In this document: one piece after another, positions 38,832-47,728 of the stretch | Position numbering within the stretch: the stretch's first letter is position 1 | How the letters are laid out: each line of letters opens with the position of its first letter | NCBI GenBank assembly: GCA_025526915.1 | Contig: JAHLKH010000064.1 | Span: 1 to 64,000 of the forward strand | Direction of reading: 5' to 3' | Origin: Entophlyctis helioformis | Lineage: Eukaryota; Chytridiomycota; Chytridiomycetes; Chytridiales; Chytriomycetaceae | Length of the DNA: 64,000 bases | Translations under genes and position numbers: made by a program | Notes under the pieces: model-generated | The model's input: the letters and a program-made list of their open reading frames with translations, nothing else | Told to the model about the DNA's origin: nothing | Databases searched by the model: none

Positions 38832-39936
38832 TTACCTTTCATCGATGCGAACGCTGGCAACAGGCGAGATGATCCGTGGAACATCTGCGGCCCAAGAACT
38901 AATGGTCAGTCGGCCAGAATGGGCAGGGCATCCAAGGCCAACTCACTCAGAATAAACGCGCTTTGCCATGTGTCGGTGGTGTGGATGGACAGGTGCTCCC
39001 ACCGGAAGGGAATGCCGAGTCGCCGGCATGCCTCTTGCAGGATCAGCAGGGACATCCCCTCGAGCACACCATCGACGGGTGCTGTAATGATCGCGACTCC
39101 TTGACTCCCATCATCGCCTTGCTCAACAACCAGCACCGCAAAGTTGGTCACTGTGCCTTCGTACAGCCGTCCTTGGTCGTCTGCAAGGATGCTCTCTTGG
39201 CAGTCTGATGGTCTGGCCTGTTCGATGTACTTGCGATCGCTGAGCAACCAGTCAGCCAGATGACTCAGTAAACGTATGCCATGACGGCAAGGCAAGGACG
39301 CACCTGATCCACGCAGTCGACTTTGCAGCCGGGTTGATGCGAGGACGGCCATAGACCACGACAGAGGCAGGGCGGGCCGTGTCTGGCTTTGCAAGAGGAT
39401 CGCAGTGGACACCAATGAATAGATGCGGAAGCCCGCTCTGTTCGTCCACACAGACAGTGACGAGGACCACCATCTTTGCCTCTTGGAAGTCTTGCTGTTG
39501 TGCCTGCGGGGTCTGCTGCTGCTCGTGGAAAGCATCAAGAGCGCGCCGGAGCAGTGGGACCAGCTTGGATCTGAGCGACGACTCGTTGCGAGCTGGCGCA
39601 ACAAGGGACGCCACGTTGGCCGGCTCTTGGTCTGAAGGCGATGCGTCTGCGGGCAGGCCAAACTTGAGCCGCTGGGCCGAACGTGCGAGTCTGCGGATGT
39701 GGCCCGACAGCTGGACGATCTTGCTGCGTCCGCACGTCCTTAGCAGCGTGTAAGCGCCTGCCGTTGCAAGGATCGGAGGAGGGGTCGTTGGCGTCAGCAG
39801 CAGCTCTACGCTGTGCTGCACACACCGGCAGCGGCAGACCTGGCGGGTGGTCCAGCAGGAACTGGCGCATGCCAAGGCCGTACTGCGAGACCGACGTCGT
39901 GCCGTCTCGAAGCGTGACGAGCACCGCAGCAGCCAT
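38832..39936 (-). CDS. class IV PLP-dependent aminotransferase-like protein
   Basis: The gene starts at 39936 with MAAAVLVTLRDGTTSVSQYG, MRQFLLDHPPG, then VELLLTPTTPP and GAYTLLRTCGRSKIVQLSGH. It continues through STAWISDRKYIEQARPSDCQ (spliced), ESILADDQGRLYEGTVTNFA (the family ExxL...G...EG...N motif), and ends with a short last exon NVPRIISPVASVRIDER. This matches class IV aminotransferases (branched-chain aminotransferase, aminodeoxychorismate lyase group) with the lysine in the DRKYIEQARP segment as the likely PLP lysine. The substrate is not determinable. Between PGLPLP and HSVELLLTP (about 39800-39845) the frame shifts by one extra base with no plausible intron. It shares a <60-bp divergent promoter with TIM17. 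Confidence 0.75.
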
Positions 39937-39986
39937 TCCGATGCGTTGGCGGCCAAAAACTTTTTTGCGGCAAAGACACAAGCGGA

Positions 39987-40868
39987 AGTGAGTGCTGCTG
40001 TGCTCGCACCTTGCTGGCGCTTGCTGGCGCTTGCGGGCCGGCAGCAACGGCGGCAGCAGCTGCATGCACGCCACGGACGCAGGCAGAAGGGCAGGCAGAA
40101 GGGCAGACGCACGGACGGACAGAGCGACAACGGCCGCCTGCCTGCCTGCCTGACCCGCACTGCTCGGCCAGCGGCCTCGTACTGACGCTGCGTCGGCTGC
40201 CTTGAACGCCAACAGTGCACTCCAACGATCACACACGGGACCCGTGCCCCTACAACATTGTCAGCGACGTCGGCATCGGCTTTGCCATGGGCTCCATCGG
40301 CGGCTCGCTCTGGCACGGCGTCAAGGGCTACATGAACGCACCCCGTGGCGAGCGCTTTGTTGGCTCCATCGCCTCCATCAAGGCCCGTGCTCCCATCACC
40401 GGCGGCAACTTTGCCGTCTGGTCCGGCCTCTTCAATGCCAACGACTGCCTGATTGCCGACCTCCGCGGCAAGGAGGACGGCTGGAACCCCATCATGGCCG
40501 GCGCGGCGACAGGCGCCATTCTGGCCGCCCGCTCTGGCCCCAAGGGCATGATGATCTCGGCCGTGTTTGGCGGCATCATTCTCGCGGCCTTTGAAGGCAT
40601 CGGCGCGGTCATGAGCAAGATGGGCGGCTCTGCACATATCGACCCCAAGCCCATCGAGCTGCCGCCTGCTCCCGCGTCCGAGGACACCAAGAAGGTGTCT
40701 GCTGCTCCCTCTGGATCTGGATCCGCATTGTCACAGTCTGGCTCCGAGCCGGTGTTCCAAGACCCGTTCCAGGAGCAACAGCAACAGCAGCAGCAGCAAC
40801 AACAGCCTGCTGCTGCGCCGTTCCAGGGCGGAGGCTTCTTCAAGGGCCGGTTCGGCGTCACTCAATAA
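39987..40868 (+). CDS. TIM17: TIM17, mitochondrial inner-membrane translocase subunit
   Basis: The body (40216-40868) encodes HTRDPCPYNIVSDVGIGFAM, GSIGGSLWHGVKGYMNAPRG, FAVWSGLFNANDCLIADLRG, KEDGWNPIMAGAATGAILAA and four membrane segments, 217 residues in all, with a Gln-run tail. No upstream ATG is in frame. The only consistent start is an A at 39987 just before a GTGAGT donor (39988), joined to TG at 40216-40217 after a CAACAG acceptor, so the ATG is split by an intron. The next residues HSNDHTRDPCPY match Tim17 N-termini. TIM17 forms the presequence pore of the TIM23 complex. If the split start is wrong, translation would need a non-AUG start (GTG at 40215). Confidence 0.9.
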
Positions 40869-41348
40869 TCTGCCAGCGGTATCTGCTCGTGTCTGTTGGG
40901 CATCGTCCTAGTCGAATGTATTTCATGCAGGTGACGAAATAAACTCGCCTGTCCATCTCTCTCCATGAAATGGGTTGTTATCAAGCTGTCTTGTCATTGT
41001 CGGCCATCTCTTGTGGATAGGTATCATACCATGGCCGGTTCGAGCCGGCAGCCAGCGCGCACAACCGTACCGCGCGCCGTTTGTGTTCCCATAGCTCAGA
41101 TTTGGTGCACCCACAGTGACGCTTGCAGCAAGTCCGCTCAACCCATCAGCCTCGAGTTCCCGCATGCGCTCAGCACATCCCCCTTGTCCGCCAGCACGCC
41201 AAGTCCACCACGCCAGCCACACTGTGCACCATGGCATGCCGTGTCAGTGCATGCCTCACATTCTCGTTCGTTGCAATGGTACTTGCTGGATGATCGCGTC
41301 GAGTGGATCTTGTCCGGACAACAACAAAGCGAGCAAGCGGCTGTGACG
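40869..41348. other. intergenic, promoter side of the first ankyrin gene
   Basis: This 480-bp gap contains several in-frame ATGs (40965, 41031) that would extend the ankyrin gene with low-complexity sequence. I prefer the start at 41349. No other gene is seen. Confidence 0.4.
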
Positions 41349-43679
41349 ATGCAGACGAAGCGACAGGCAGCAGGCAACACAGACGCAGCAGCAGCAGGCA
41401 GCGACGAGCATGTGCGCAGTCTGCAGAGCCAGCTGCAGAGCACAGCCGAGCAGCTGGTTGCCCTTGGCCGCACCGACATTGTGCTGGCTGTGGTCGAGCA
41501 GGTCGTTGGAGCGAGTGGCAGCCAAGCTGTCGAGCCAGGGCAGCCAGGACAGCAAGGACAGCCGCCAGCCAAGCGACTCAAGACGGCAGCAGCAGCAACA
41601 GCAGCGACTGCACAGCCATGTGTGCCTCGCTATGTGGTGCCGCCAGCGACCGGCGACCTTGCGTACGGACGCAGCCACTGGGACGGCAAGCCCGCCGAGA
41701 TCCACGCCATTATCCTCAAGCACGCCGGCCCGCTCACGCTCTTCCTCAACGGCCTGCTCGGTGACACGGACACACTCGACGAAGCGACAAAGCTGGAGAT
41801 GTGGACCGATGCGTTCAAGATGGACTGGCAGGGCGATCTGGCTCTGCTGCCTGACGTTGAGCTGACGGCCGACAACGGGCTGCTCCTCGCACACTCTCGC
41901 TCCATGTACGACCGTCTCTGCAAGCGCTTTCCACAGTACACAGAGGCCAAGGGCTGGTATGCGAGAGAGGACGCATACAACAACAGCTACGACGTATTTT
42001 TCTCTGTCACTCCCTGGCAAAGCAGCCGGCTGCTTCTCATTCCCATGCGGCACGGCTGGTTCGATCTGGTCGACTTTACGCATCCGATCACACTCGTTCG
42101 CATGGCCATCCGCTTTGGATGTCTCGATCTACTCAAGCATCTCGACGACAAGTACAAGACGCTCCAACACTGGATGACCAGGCACGAGCCGACGAGCGAG
42201 GACTGGCACCGAGTAGTGGATGTAGCTGCGCAAAACGGGCATCTTGATGTCGTCCAGTACCTGTTTGATCTCAGTGTGACAGGATGCACAACTGCTGCGA
42301 TGGACGGCGCGGCCGGCAACGGCTATCTGAATGTCGTCAAGTGGCTGAATGCCAACACGACGGAAGGATGTACGACAAAGGCGATGGATCGCGCGGCTGC
42401 CAGCGGTCATCTGCACGTCGTCAGGTGGCTGCATGCCAACAGAAGCGAGGGATGCACGGCTGCTGCGATGGACTTTGCGGCTGGCAACGGCTACCTGCAT
42501 GTGGCTATCTGGCTGCATGCCAACACGACGGAAGGATGCACGACCGATGCGATGGATAGGGCGGCTGCCAACGGCCACCTGAATGTCGTCAAGTGGCTTC
42601 ACGAGAATAGGACGGAGGGATGCACGACCGATGCGATGGATCATGCGGCTGCCAACGGCCACCTGAATGTCGTCAAGTGGCTTCACGAGAATAGGACGGA
42701 GGGATGCACCACGAACGCGATGCATGGTGCGGCTGCCAGAGGCCGCCTGAACGTTATCATCTGGCTTCACGAGAATCGGATCGAAGGGTGCACGGAGCGG
42801 ACAATGGATAGGGCGGCCGGCAACGGCCACCTCGACGTTGTGCAGTGGCTCCACGAAAACAGGACGGAAGGCTGCACGGACGATGCGATGGATAGGGCGG
42901 CTGCCAACGGCCACCTGAATGTCGTCAAGTGGCTTCACGAGAATAGGACGGAGGGATGCACGGCTGAAGCCATGCATGGTGCAGCTGAAGACGGCCACCT
43001 CGACGTTGTGCAGTGGCTGCATGCCAACAGGACGGAAGGATGCACGGAGCGGACAATGGATAGGGCGGCCGGCAACGGCCATCTCGATGTCGTCAAGTGG
43101 CTGCACCGCCATCGGACAGAGGGATGCACGGATGATGCGATGTACGATGCGGCTGGACGAGGCGAAACACATGTCGTCATCTGGCTCCGCGAAAACAGGA
43201 CGGAAGGATGCACGGATCAAGCGATGCTCTATGCTGCCAACCAGGGATGTCTTGATGTGCTGCAGTGGTTGCACGAAGCCGGTGGTGAACAGCTTACGAC
43301 CGATATGCTGGACAACTCTGTTGGCATGGGGCACATTCACGTCGTCAAGTACATGCACTCGAAAGGCGTCCGCGCATCAAGCAATGCTGTTGAGTTGGCA
43401 GTCAGGAGCAGCAATGCCGAGTTGGTGCGATACTTGTTGGATTGCGGATACCCTGCCGGACTTGAAGTACCCTTCTGGGTGACAAACGCCGACATCGCCG
43501 ATATTCTGCTGGGCTGTTTCACACCGGCCCGGTTACAGTCGCTGTTCTTTGAAGCAAACCAAGGAAACGCCAACGATGCCACTGTCGAAAGGCTCGAGCC
43601 AACCATAGAGGAACTGCAAAGCCGCGCAAGTGATGCTGGTTGTCCTGGTTGTCCTGATTGTTGGCCTATGGATGGATAG
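41349..43679 (+). CDS. F-box-like / ankyrin-type repeat protein 1
   Basis: Intronless, about 776 residues. After a Gln/Ala-rich N-terminus comes YGRSHWDGKPAEIHAIILKH and AGPLTLFLNGLL, an F-box-like helical segment shared with the two paralogs, then DLALLPDVELTADNG and IPMRHGWFDLVDF. From about 42225 the rest is more than a dozen tandem repeats of 28 residues, 84 bp, of the form TEGCTTDAMDRAAANGHLNV followed by VKWLHENR. These resemble ankyrin helices but are five residues shorter than the usual 33. Adjacent repeats are nearly identical in DNA (for example about 42560-42700), a sign of recent duplication or gene conversion. F-box plus repeats suggests a substrate receptor of an SCF-type ligase. 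The target is unknown. Confidence 0.85.
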   Translation: MQTKRQAAGNTDAAAAGSDEHVRSLQSQLQSTAEQLVALGRTDIVLAVVEQVVGASGSQAVEPGQPGQQGQPPAKRLKTAAAATAATAQPCVPRYVVPPATGDLAYGRSHWDGKPAEIHAIILKHAGPLTLFLNGLLGDTDTLDEATKLEMWTDAFKMDWQGDLALLPDVELTADNGLLLAHSRSMYDRLCKRFPQYTEAKGWYAREDAYNNSYDVFFSVTPWQSSRLLLIPMRHGWFDLVDFTHPITLVRMAIRFGCLDLLKHLDDKYKTLQHWMTRHEPTSEDWHRVVDVAAQNGHLDVVQYLFDLSVTGCTTAAMDGAAGNGYLNVVKWLNANTTEGCTTKAMDRAAASGHLHVVRWLHANRSEGCTAAAMDFAAGNGYLHVAIWLHANTTEGCTTDAMDRAAANGHLNVVKWLHENRTEGCTTDAMDHAAANGHLNVVKWLHENRTEGCTTNAMHGAAARGRLNVIIWLHENRIEGCTERTMDRAAGNGHLDVVQWLHENRTEGCTDDAMDRAAANGHLNVVKWLHENRTEGCTAEAMHGAAEDGHLDVVQWLHANRTEGCTERTMDRAAGNGHLDVVKWLHRHRTEGCTDDAMYDAAGRGETHVVIWLRENRTEGCTDQAMLYAANQGCLDVLQWLHEAGGEQLTTDMLDNSVGMGHIHVVKYMHSKGVRASSNAVELAVRSSNAELVRYLLDCGYPAGLEVPFWVTNADIADILLGCFTPARLQSLFFEANQGNANDATVERLEPTIEELQSRASDAGCPGCPDCWPMDG

Positions 43680-43742
43680 CCAAGACTCGCAGTAGAAATG
43701 AAGACGCGATGGGCATGTCCGTAATGGCGTGTGTGCATGCTG

Positions 43743-44100
43743 TGCGTAGATCACTCAGTTGTATCATCCCCCTGGTCCAACACGTCCGTGGTGTTGGCTC
43801 CAGAAAGTACGCTGGAACACAGCATGGACAGCCTGAAGAAACACGCACATTTCGCGAGGCGAGTGGACGCACATCTTTCCGTGAAGACAGGCTATTTTTA
43901 GGTGATGCCAAAGTTCATTCCAAGAAGATTCCCAGTCCCCAAGACACTTGATGCCATACCCTTTCGAGCTTTAGGCCGTGCGTAGATCCCTCAGTTATGT
44001 CATCCCCCTGGTCCGACACGTCCACGGTGATGTATCCATAAAGTACGCTGGAACACACCATGGGCGCACATTCGCGAGGCGAGTGGACGCACGTCTCCAG
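43743..44100. repeat. diverged direct repeat pair downstream of ankyrin gene 1
   Basis: Two ~120-140 bp copies (about 43743-43893 and 43979-44100) share GCGTAGATC-CTCAGTT, CATCCCCCTGGTCC-ACACGTCC, AAAGTACGCTGGAACACA and GCGAGGCGAGTGGACGCAC. They differ at scattered bases and are separated by ~85 bp of other sequence. The second copy overlaps the 3' end of the retroelement fragment, so they may be repeated 3' ends of that element. Confidence 0.75.
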
Positions 44101-44748
44101 GTGCATTGACTTGTTGCCGGTCACCACAGAGCCAAGACTCTGTGATGTCCGCAACACCGGATAGAACTCCTCCGCCGAGGAGCGTTATGTACACTTGGTC
44201 GATTCTTGTAGATACTCGGATGGTCCTAAACGTAGCCAGAAGATCGTCGTCATAGCCGAGCGCGGCGAGAGCGGCGGGATCGTTGGATTCGGGGAGCTTG
44301 TGTTCGATGGCTTCCGAGGTCTGGGCAATGAATGGGGCGAGATTGGCGTCGTCGCGTTGGATGGCGAGGCCGGTGCAGCTGACGACAAAGTGAGCCCACT
44401 CGTGCGTGCCGTTCAGGCTCTGGTTGCAGAGGATGCAGCAGCCGTCGGTGAAGGGGTGGTTGGCGGCGAGGAGGTTGAGGCGGAGGGCGAACTTGAGCGT
44501 CCACAGGCCGTCGATCCGGGCAAGCAGCAGAGTGCGGACGCCATCGGCCAGGTCGTAGCCGAAGCAAGGGGAGTTGGCAAAACTGATGTCTGTGAACTGG
44601 CGGGCGAAGAAGGCGATGGCGAAGGCGGACTTGGGGCGTGAAGACAGGCGGCGTGCAGGATCGTCCAAAATGAATGCCACACTGCCTGAATGCTGCAAAA
44701 AGAGAGCGAGGCTGCCTGTCCATTCCACATGTGGAACCGGCAAAAAGT
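44000..44748 (-). mobile_element. truncated non-LTR retrotransposon, RT C-terminal fragment
   Basis: On the minus strand one open frame reads SGSVAFILDDPARRLSS, then RTLLLARIDGLWTLKFALRL, NLLAANHPFTDG, and a zinc-knuckle CILCNQSLNGTHEWAHFVVSC (C-x2-C-x7-H-x3-H-x4-C). This is the typical C-terminus of LINE reverse transcriptases. The catalytic palm is absent, so the copy is 5'-truncated. Its upstream end abuts the 3' flank of a tRNA-Gly gene in the same orientation. It lies between two paralogous ankyrin genes, and its 3' end overlaps a diverged direct repeat. It is probably non-autonomous or dead. Confidence 0.7.
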
Positions 44749-44819
44749 GTGCATCGACCGGGGGTCGAACCCGGGCCACGCGCTTGGAAGGCGCGGATGT
44801 TAACCACTACACTATCGAT
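44749..44819 (-). tRNA. tRNA-Gly (UCC anticodon)
   Basis: A 71-nt cloverleaf is read on the minus strand. The acceptor stem GCATCGA pairs with TCGATGC, the D-arm contains TAGTGGTTAA, the anticodon loop CTTCCAA gives UCC for Gly, and the T-arm is CCGGG-TTCGACC-CCCGG. A TTTTT Pol III terminator follows just 3' (about 44741-44745). The 3' flank leads straight into the retroelement fragment. Confidence 0.95.
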
Positions 44820-45106
44820 GCTCCTCTTGTTGGAAATGCTGCTTGCTTGAGTACTTGAACCGTACCTGCACAAACCACAAGAATGGAGTATCCCAGCCTC
44901 ACCTGCCCAAAGCATCGCACTCTGTGCCACCAACCGACCGCATTGCAAGACGTACTTGGGCACACCACCGCACAGATGCGAGCCAACTGTGATCAGCCCA
45001 CCGACAGCCCACAAGTCATCCAGCCTTGAGATCCGTTCTGCCGACTTTCCCGATCATCGCCCAACGCAGCGACAACACCTCGCCTCTGCAAGCACCAACG
45101 AACACC

Positions 45107-46831
45107 ATGGACCACGCAACCGGCGGCCGCTCGGCAGCAGTCGACGCCGACAGGGCATTCGGCACTGCGACGTTGGCAGCGGCCCTCGAGCACAGCACAG
45201 CAGCCAGCACGGGCGACGACCACCAGCCGCCGCTCGATGGCTGCAATGTGGAGCAGCCGAAGCAGCCGTCGGGCTGCAACGAGCCGCTGCCGTACGGACG
45301 CAGCCACTGGGACGGCAAGCCGGCAGAGATCCATGCCATGATCCTCAGGGCCGCCGGCCCGCTCACGCTCTTTGTCAACGGCCTGCTGGGCGACAGCGAC
45401 CGTCTCAGCTACCGAACAAAGCGAGCGCTGTGGACGGATGCATTCGAGGTCGACTGGGACGGCGATCTGGCGCTGCTGCCCGATGTGCCGCTGACGGCCG
45501 ACAACGGCCTGTGCGAGGTGCGGTCGCGGTCCATGTATGCCAGGCTATGCGCTCGCTTCCCCGACAGGCTGGCGCGCGGCGACGTCTCGGAAGCCAACTA
45601 CTACTCGGGCGGCACGATGGTCCGCCGCCACCGCGAGCTGCTGCTCCACGTCCCAATGCGGCGTGGCTGGTTCGACCTGCTCGACTTCAAGTTCACCGTC
45701 TGGCTCAGCTGGATGGCGATTGCGTTTGGACACCCGCTTCTCCTCAAGCACCTCGTCGCCCACCACCGCATCAACCTGCGAAAGTTTGGCACGTTTGGGG
45801 AGTTTATGGCGATGGATCTCGCGGCTCGGTCTGGGTGTCTGGAAGTGATGCAGATGCTGCACGATGCAGACAGCCGTGCATGCACGACAGAGGCCATGGA
45901 CCAGGCAGCATTGGGCGGCCATCTGGATGTGGTTGTCTGGCTCCACACCAACCGCACGGAAGGATGCACGACGGATGCCATGGACGGCGCAGCAGAGGGC
46001 GGCCATCTGGACGTCATCCAGTGGTTGCACATCAACCGAGCAGAGGGATGCACCAACGATGCCATTGACCTGGCAGCCATCTCTGGCCATCTGGACGTCA
46101 TCCAGTGGCTCCACGCCAACCGCACAGAAGGATGCACAATCAACGCGATGGATCTGGCAGCTGCAGGAGGCCACCTCCCTGTTGTCAAGTGGCTGCACAG
46201 CCATCGGACAGAGGGATGCACGACCAAGGCGATGGACTATGCTGCTCGACACGGCCGACTCCCAGTTGTCCAGTGGCTGCATGCCAACCGCAGCGAAGGA
46301 TGCACGACCGATGCTATGGATGGAGCGGCAGAGGGTGGCTATCTCGATGTTGTTGAGTGGCTGCATGCCAACAGACGCGAGGGATGCACGACCAAGGCAA
46401 TGGACGAGGCAGCCGCATGCGGCCATGTACCCGTGTTGGAGTGGCTCCATGCCAATCGGACAGAAGGTTGCACGACCGGTGCCATGCTGTGTGCTGCTCA
46501 AAACGGACACGTTGACAGCATCGCCTGGCTGCATCGGCATCGCCCAGACACGTACACGCCGCGTGTGTTCAACAGCGCGTCGACCAACGGGCGGCTCGAT
46601 GTCCTGCAGTGTCTCCTCGACTGTGGATACAAGGTCGATCTCCGGACCATCCGGCACGCCAAGGACTCTGCGACGAGGGCGTTTCTGTTGCGCACGCTGA
46701 CGCTGGAGGAGACTGAGCAGCTGCATCGCGAGGCGATTGACGCACGGGCAAAGCCACGCGTTGTTGAGCAACTGGCAGCAGCCGTTGCCAAGCACAAGGA
46801 GTCCAGCAGTGCAATGGCTGCAAGGGAATAA
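45107..46831 (+). CDS. F-box-like / ankyrin-type repeat protein 2
   Basis: Intronless, 574 residues, a paralog of the gene at 41349. The N-terminal domain is shared almost word for word (YGRSHWDGKPAEIHAMILRA, AGPLTLFVNGLLGDSD, DLALLPDVPLTADNG, PMRRGWFDLLDF). About ten 28-residue repeats follow (TEGCTTDAMDGAAEGGHLDV then IQWLHINR). The C-terminus SATRAFLLRTLTLEETEQLH has no repeats and ends in a helical tail rich in Ala and charge. The repeats match the first gene but are less homogenised. An F-box-like, repeat-bearing substrate receptor role is inferred from the domain order. Confidence 0.85.
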   Translation: MDHATGGRSAAVDADRAFGTATLAAALEHSTAASTGDDHQPPLDGCNVEQPKQPSGCNEPLPYGRSHWDGKPAEIHAMILRAAGPLTLFVNGLLGDSDRLSYRTKRALWTDAFEVDWDGDLALLPDVPLTADNGLCEVRSRSMYARLCARFPDRLARGDVSEANYYSGGTMVRRHRELLLHVPMRRGWFDLLDFKFTVWLSWMAIAFGHPLLLKHLVAHHRINLRKFGTFGEFMAMDLAARSGCLEVMQMLHDADSRACTTEAMDQAALGGHLDVVVWLHTNRTEGCTTDAMDGAAEGGHLDVIQWLHINRAEGCTNDAIDLAAISGHLDVIQWLHANRTEGCTINAMDLAAAGGHLPVVKWLHSHRTEGCTTKAMDYAARHGRLPVVQWLHANRSEGCTTDAMDGAAEGGYLDVVEWLHANRREGCTTKAMDEAAACGHVPVLEWLHANRTEGCTTGAMLCAAQNGHVDSIAWLHRHRPDTYTPRVFNSASTNGRLDVLQCLLDCGYKVDLRTIRHAKDSATRAFLLRTLTLEETEQLHREAIDARAKPRVVEQLAAAVAKHKESSSAMAARE

Positions 46832-46898
46832 AGAGATGGCGAGTGTTGGTTGCGTTGGTTTTCGACGGGAGCTGTCTGCTCGCAGAGTGTGCCGCCAA

Positions 46899-46970
<72 letters not shown>

Positions 46971-47728
46971 ATCCAAATCGGCAGCCAGATGCTCCGCCAT
47001 CCTCCGCCACGAGCAGTGCCGTCTCAGCGACTGTCGCGGTCGGAGTTTGACGCGCGGCCGACCGACTTCTGTGGCTCAGCACACGGCAACGACTCTGGCA
47101 GAGAGTGTGTGAGTGTGCGCATTCGACCACAACCACAAGACTCAGCAGTCTTTGTCCGCTGCTCCGCATCCAAGACACACTGTCGGGCCATAAACAGCGG
47201 CAACAGCAGCCATTGCGATTTGCATGACGCTCTTTGACAAGCCTGTACACAGAACGCCATGGCCAACGACAACGGTCTTGTGCGCGTCAATCGCTTCTGC
47301 CCAGCACAGTCTGCTCATCTGCCAAGCCGTCGACTTGCTGCATCTCAAGAGTCGCCCTTTACAGCCGGTCAAAAGAGCTTAAAAACGTCTTTAGAAAATA
47401 GCGGATACTGCAAGGGACCAAGGCACATATCCATTCCCAGACACTTGCACGCAGTCAAGTCCCATCATAACCCAAGCGACTTGGTCCGTACAACGCGCTT
47501 CCAGGCGTCCAGCCTGACCTGATCCCATGCCAGACAAGCAAGCAGACTCAGAGCCATGATGCGCATGGTTGCAATACAACAATGTGGATGATGCGAGGAT
47601 GAGTGCACGGTGGCGGTGGACGGGCGAAGCCAGGAGAAGAACAAGGTGGGAATAGCCGGCGGGAGTGACGGGATAGGATGTGCGATGGGTGTCCAAAGAG
47701 CGAGCCAGACTGGCATTGGTATGGGGGT
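46832..47728. other. intergenic with CCAG microsatellite
   Basis: This 897-bp gap lies between the second ankyrin gene and the 3' end of the PP2C gene. Apart from the CCAG microsatellite it shows no gene. Open frames across the repeat are WLAG/QPAS artefacts. Confidence 0.5.
46899..46970. repeat. (CCAG)n microsatellite, about 18 units
   Basis: An uninterrupted tetranucleotide run about 72 bp long. It is the longest perfect microsatellite I see in the window. Confidence 0.95.

Noticed and set aside
46843..47112. Long QPAS-type open frames over the CCAG microsatellite
   Set aside because: All frames through a tetranucleotide repeat stay open; no domain or codon bias supports a protein.
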